The notes below the pieces were generated by a model. It was not told the DNA's origin. It saw nothing but the letters and a program-made list of their open reading frames with translations, and did not search any database. Positions 6,314-7,584 of a stretch of DNA of 7,584 nucleotides are shown in pieces (within the stretch, counting starts at the first letter, position 1; each line of letters starts with the position of its first letter). The DNA is from Anaerolineae bacterium (GTDB lineage Bacteria > Chloroflexota > Anaerolineae > 4572-78 > NAK82): the NCBI GenBank assembly GCA_030597485.1, contig JAUVRU010000074.1, positions 1 to 7,584 on the forward strand. The letters run 5' to 3'. The translations under genes were made by a program, and so were the position numbers.

Positions 6314-6546
6314 ATTGAATTCACGCTGTAGTGCCAGCAGGCCGACTCCCGCAACCCGGGAGATGGGTTTCGGTGTGCCGGACAGATAGAAAGGAGAAGG
6401 CGGGGGGAGTAAGGGCAGGGAGTGAGAAGCAAGAAGATAGGTGCAGCAGAAGGCAAGGCCTGATGTCTGCCGAAAGCCAGACCACATGACTGATGCCGGG
6501 GTGCCCGGTTTCTACAGAGAGACTCCACTGACATCGTTTCATACAC

Positions 6547-6552
6547 AAGGAG
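6547..6552 (+). promoter_or_regulatory. Ribosome binding site that fixes the GTG start of ino1
   Basis: AAGGAG lies 8 nt before GTG6561, an ideal spacing. It decides the non-ATG start, which also matches the N-terminus expected from the family: the NAD-binding [12 protein letters not shown] begins at residue 6. Confidence 0.85.
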
Positions 6553-6560
6553 ACACAACA

Positions 6561-7584
6561 GTGAACACAATTAAGATCGCTATTGTTGGGGTTGGCAACT
6601 GTGCCAGTTCATTGGTACAAGGCATTTCCTATTACAGAAACAACGACGGCAAGGATCCTATCGGTTTGATGCACAGGGATATTGGAGGCTTCAAGGCCTA
6701 CGATATTGAGGTAGTTGCTGCTTTCGACATTGATAGGCGGAAGGTGGGCAAGGACGTAGCTGAGGCCATTTTCGCCGCGCCAAATTGCACCACCGTGTTC
6801 TGCACGGATGTGCCCCCTACCGGAACGAAGGTGCGCATGGGTCGGACACTGGACGGCGTTTCTGACCACATGCGCGAATACGATGACCAGTACGTCTTTG
6901 TTCTGGCTGATGAGCCGGAACCCACGAAAGAGGAGATCGTCACTACTCTGAAGGAGTCTGGTGCCGAAATCCTCTTGAACTATCTGCCAGTAGGCTCCGA
7001 GGACGCCAGCCGCTTCTACGCCGAATGCGCTCTGGAGGCTGGCGTTGCTTTAATCAACAACATTCCCGTTTTTATCGTCAGTGATCCCGCCTGGGCACGG
7101 CGATTCGAGGAGAAGAACCTGCCCATCGTGGGTGATGATATCAAAGCGCAGCTGGGTGCGACCATTACCCATCGGACACTGACCGATCTGTTCAACAAGC
7201 GAGGCGTCAGGCTGGATCGCACGTACCAGCTGAACACGGGTGGAAACACAGACTTCTTGAATATGCTTAATCGGAAGCGTCTCGCTTCCAAGAAGGAGTC
7301 GAAAACTGAAGCCGTGCAAGCAGTCGCGGCCGAACGGTTGGCTGACGAGGATATCCATATCGGGCCCAGCGATTACGTTCCCTGGCAGAAGGACCAGAAG
7401 GTGTGCTTCATCCGAATGGAGGGCAAGCTGTTCGGTGATGTGCCCATGAATCTGGAGCTGCGTTTGTCGGTAGAAGACTCACCCAATTCGGCGGGAGTGG
7501 CCATCGATGCCACTCGTTGCTGCAAACTGGCTCTTGATCGGGGCAAAGGCGGCGTTCTGCATTCCCCTTCGGCCTATTTCGTGA
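6561..7584 (+). CDS. ino1: Inositol-3-phosphate synthase (Ino1), short actinobacterial/archaeal type; C-terminus cut by window edge
   Basis: The enzyme (EC 5.5.1.4) converts D-glucose 6-phosphate to 1D-myo-inositol 3-phosphate with an internal NAD redox cycle; the product feeds inositol phospholipids, inositol-based thiols or solutes. The frame from GTG6561 is open to the right edge (341 codons). The NAD-binding fold begins with [16 protein letters not shown] (7-21 region). Further family blocks are LNYLPVGSE (139-147), [18 protein letters not shown] (188-205), [13 protein letters not shown] (224-236), [10 protein letters not shown] (243-252), IGPSDYVPW (267-275), [10 protein letters not shown] (291-300) and DSPNSAGV (307-314). 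From memory these match Mycobacterium tuberculosis Ino1 (about 367 residues) closely, so about 20-25 residues are missing. The eukaryotic-type long N-terminal extension is absent. Its base composition is lower in GC than the transporter genes: I counted 29 of 60 at 6661-6720 against 46 of 60 at 2521-2580. It lies 285 bp after the LacI gene on the same strand; functional linkage is unproven. Confidence 0.95.
   Translation, partial: MNTIKIAIVGVGNCASSLVQGISYYRNNDGKDPIGLMHRDIGGFKAYDIEVVAAFDIDRRKVGKDVAEAIFAAPNCTTVFCTDVPPTGTKVRMGRTLDGVSDHMREYDDQYVFVLADEPEPTKEEIVTTLKESGAEILLNYLPVGSEDASRFYAECALEAGVALINNIPVFIVSDPAWARRFEEKNLPIVGDDIKAQLGATITHRTLTDLFNKRGVRLDRTYQLNTGGNTDFLNMLNRKRLASKKESKTEAVQAVAAERLADEDIHIGPSDYVPWQKDQKVCFIRMEGKLFGDVPMNLELRLSVEDSPNSAGVAIDATRCCKLALDRGKGGVLHSPSAYFV

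Larger units (their letters stand above)
6276..6560 (+). other. Spacer between the regulator gene and ino1
   Basis: No gene is seen in these 285 bases. In order they hold a terminator-like hairpin (6292-6309), a CTCCCG/CGGGAG stem (6346-6351 with 6357-6362), a polypurine stretch (6388-6440), a CCGGG/CCCGG hairpin with 3-nt loop followed by TTTCT (6496-6512), and the ino1 ribosome binding site. I could not identify a convincing sigma70 promoter for ino1, so it may use another sigma factor or be read from the lacI promoter. Confidence 0.5.

Noticed and set aside
6203..6570. Overlapping minus-strand ORFs across the lacI-ino1 spacer
   Set aside because: Low-complexity Pro/Ser/Leu translations of the complementary polypyrimidine strand, without ribosome binding sites or family resemblance.

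Overview
The window looks like a piece of a moderately GC-rich bacterial chromosome. A Chloroflexota (Anaerolineae-like) source is my best guess. The main reason is the HtrA-type protease, whose catalytic domain is joined to its membrane anchor by a Thr/Pro 'TPTPT' linker, a style very common in that phylum. Supporting points are the LacI regulator next to a Dpp-type peptide/solute ABC transporter, and a short inositol-3-phosphate synthase of the actinobacterial/archaeal type. This assignment is inference, not proof.

Layout. The left part (1-4664) is read on the minus strand. A lipoprotein substrate-binding protein (4664-3021) is followed by two permeases, DppB-like (2907-1984) and DppC-like (1967-1044). 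Next comes a membrane-anchored S1C serine protease (853-1) that runs off the left edge. The three transporter genes form an A-B-C operon. The usual DppD/DppF ATPases do not follow; the next gene is the protease, which has its own good sigma70-type promoter next to the dppC stop codon. The right part is read on the plus strand: a LacI-family regulator (5217-6275), then, after a 285-bp gap, ino1 (6561 to the right edge, cut about 20-25 residues short of its C-terminus).

The divergent spacer at 4665-5216 holds most of the regulatory signal. The lacI promoter is near-consensus (TTGACA, 17 nt, extended TACAAT) and abuts a perfect 14-bp CG-centred palindrome, which looks like an autoregulatory operator. 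On the minus strand, just ahead of the binding-protein gene, a 12-bp perfect hairpin is followed by a second hairpin ending in six T's (an intrinsic terminator), and then by a promoter-like TACAAT box. No convincing gene precedes that terminator, so it may end an unannotated small RNA or antisense transcript, or act as an attenuator.

How the parts may work together: the LacI-type protein probably represses its own gene and possibly the divergent uptake operon. No second copy of its operator is visible near the transporter, so that link is unproven. ino1 makes inositol phosphate and may be a separate unit. I found no overt novel multi-gene system. The most interesting leads are the orphan terminator with its possible transcript, and a hairpin in the protease leader that could mask a ribosome binding site.
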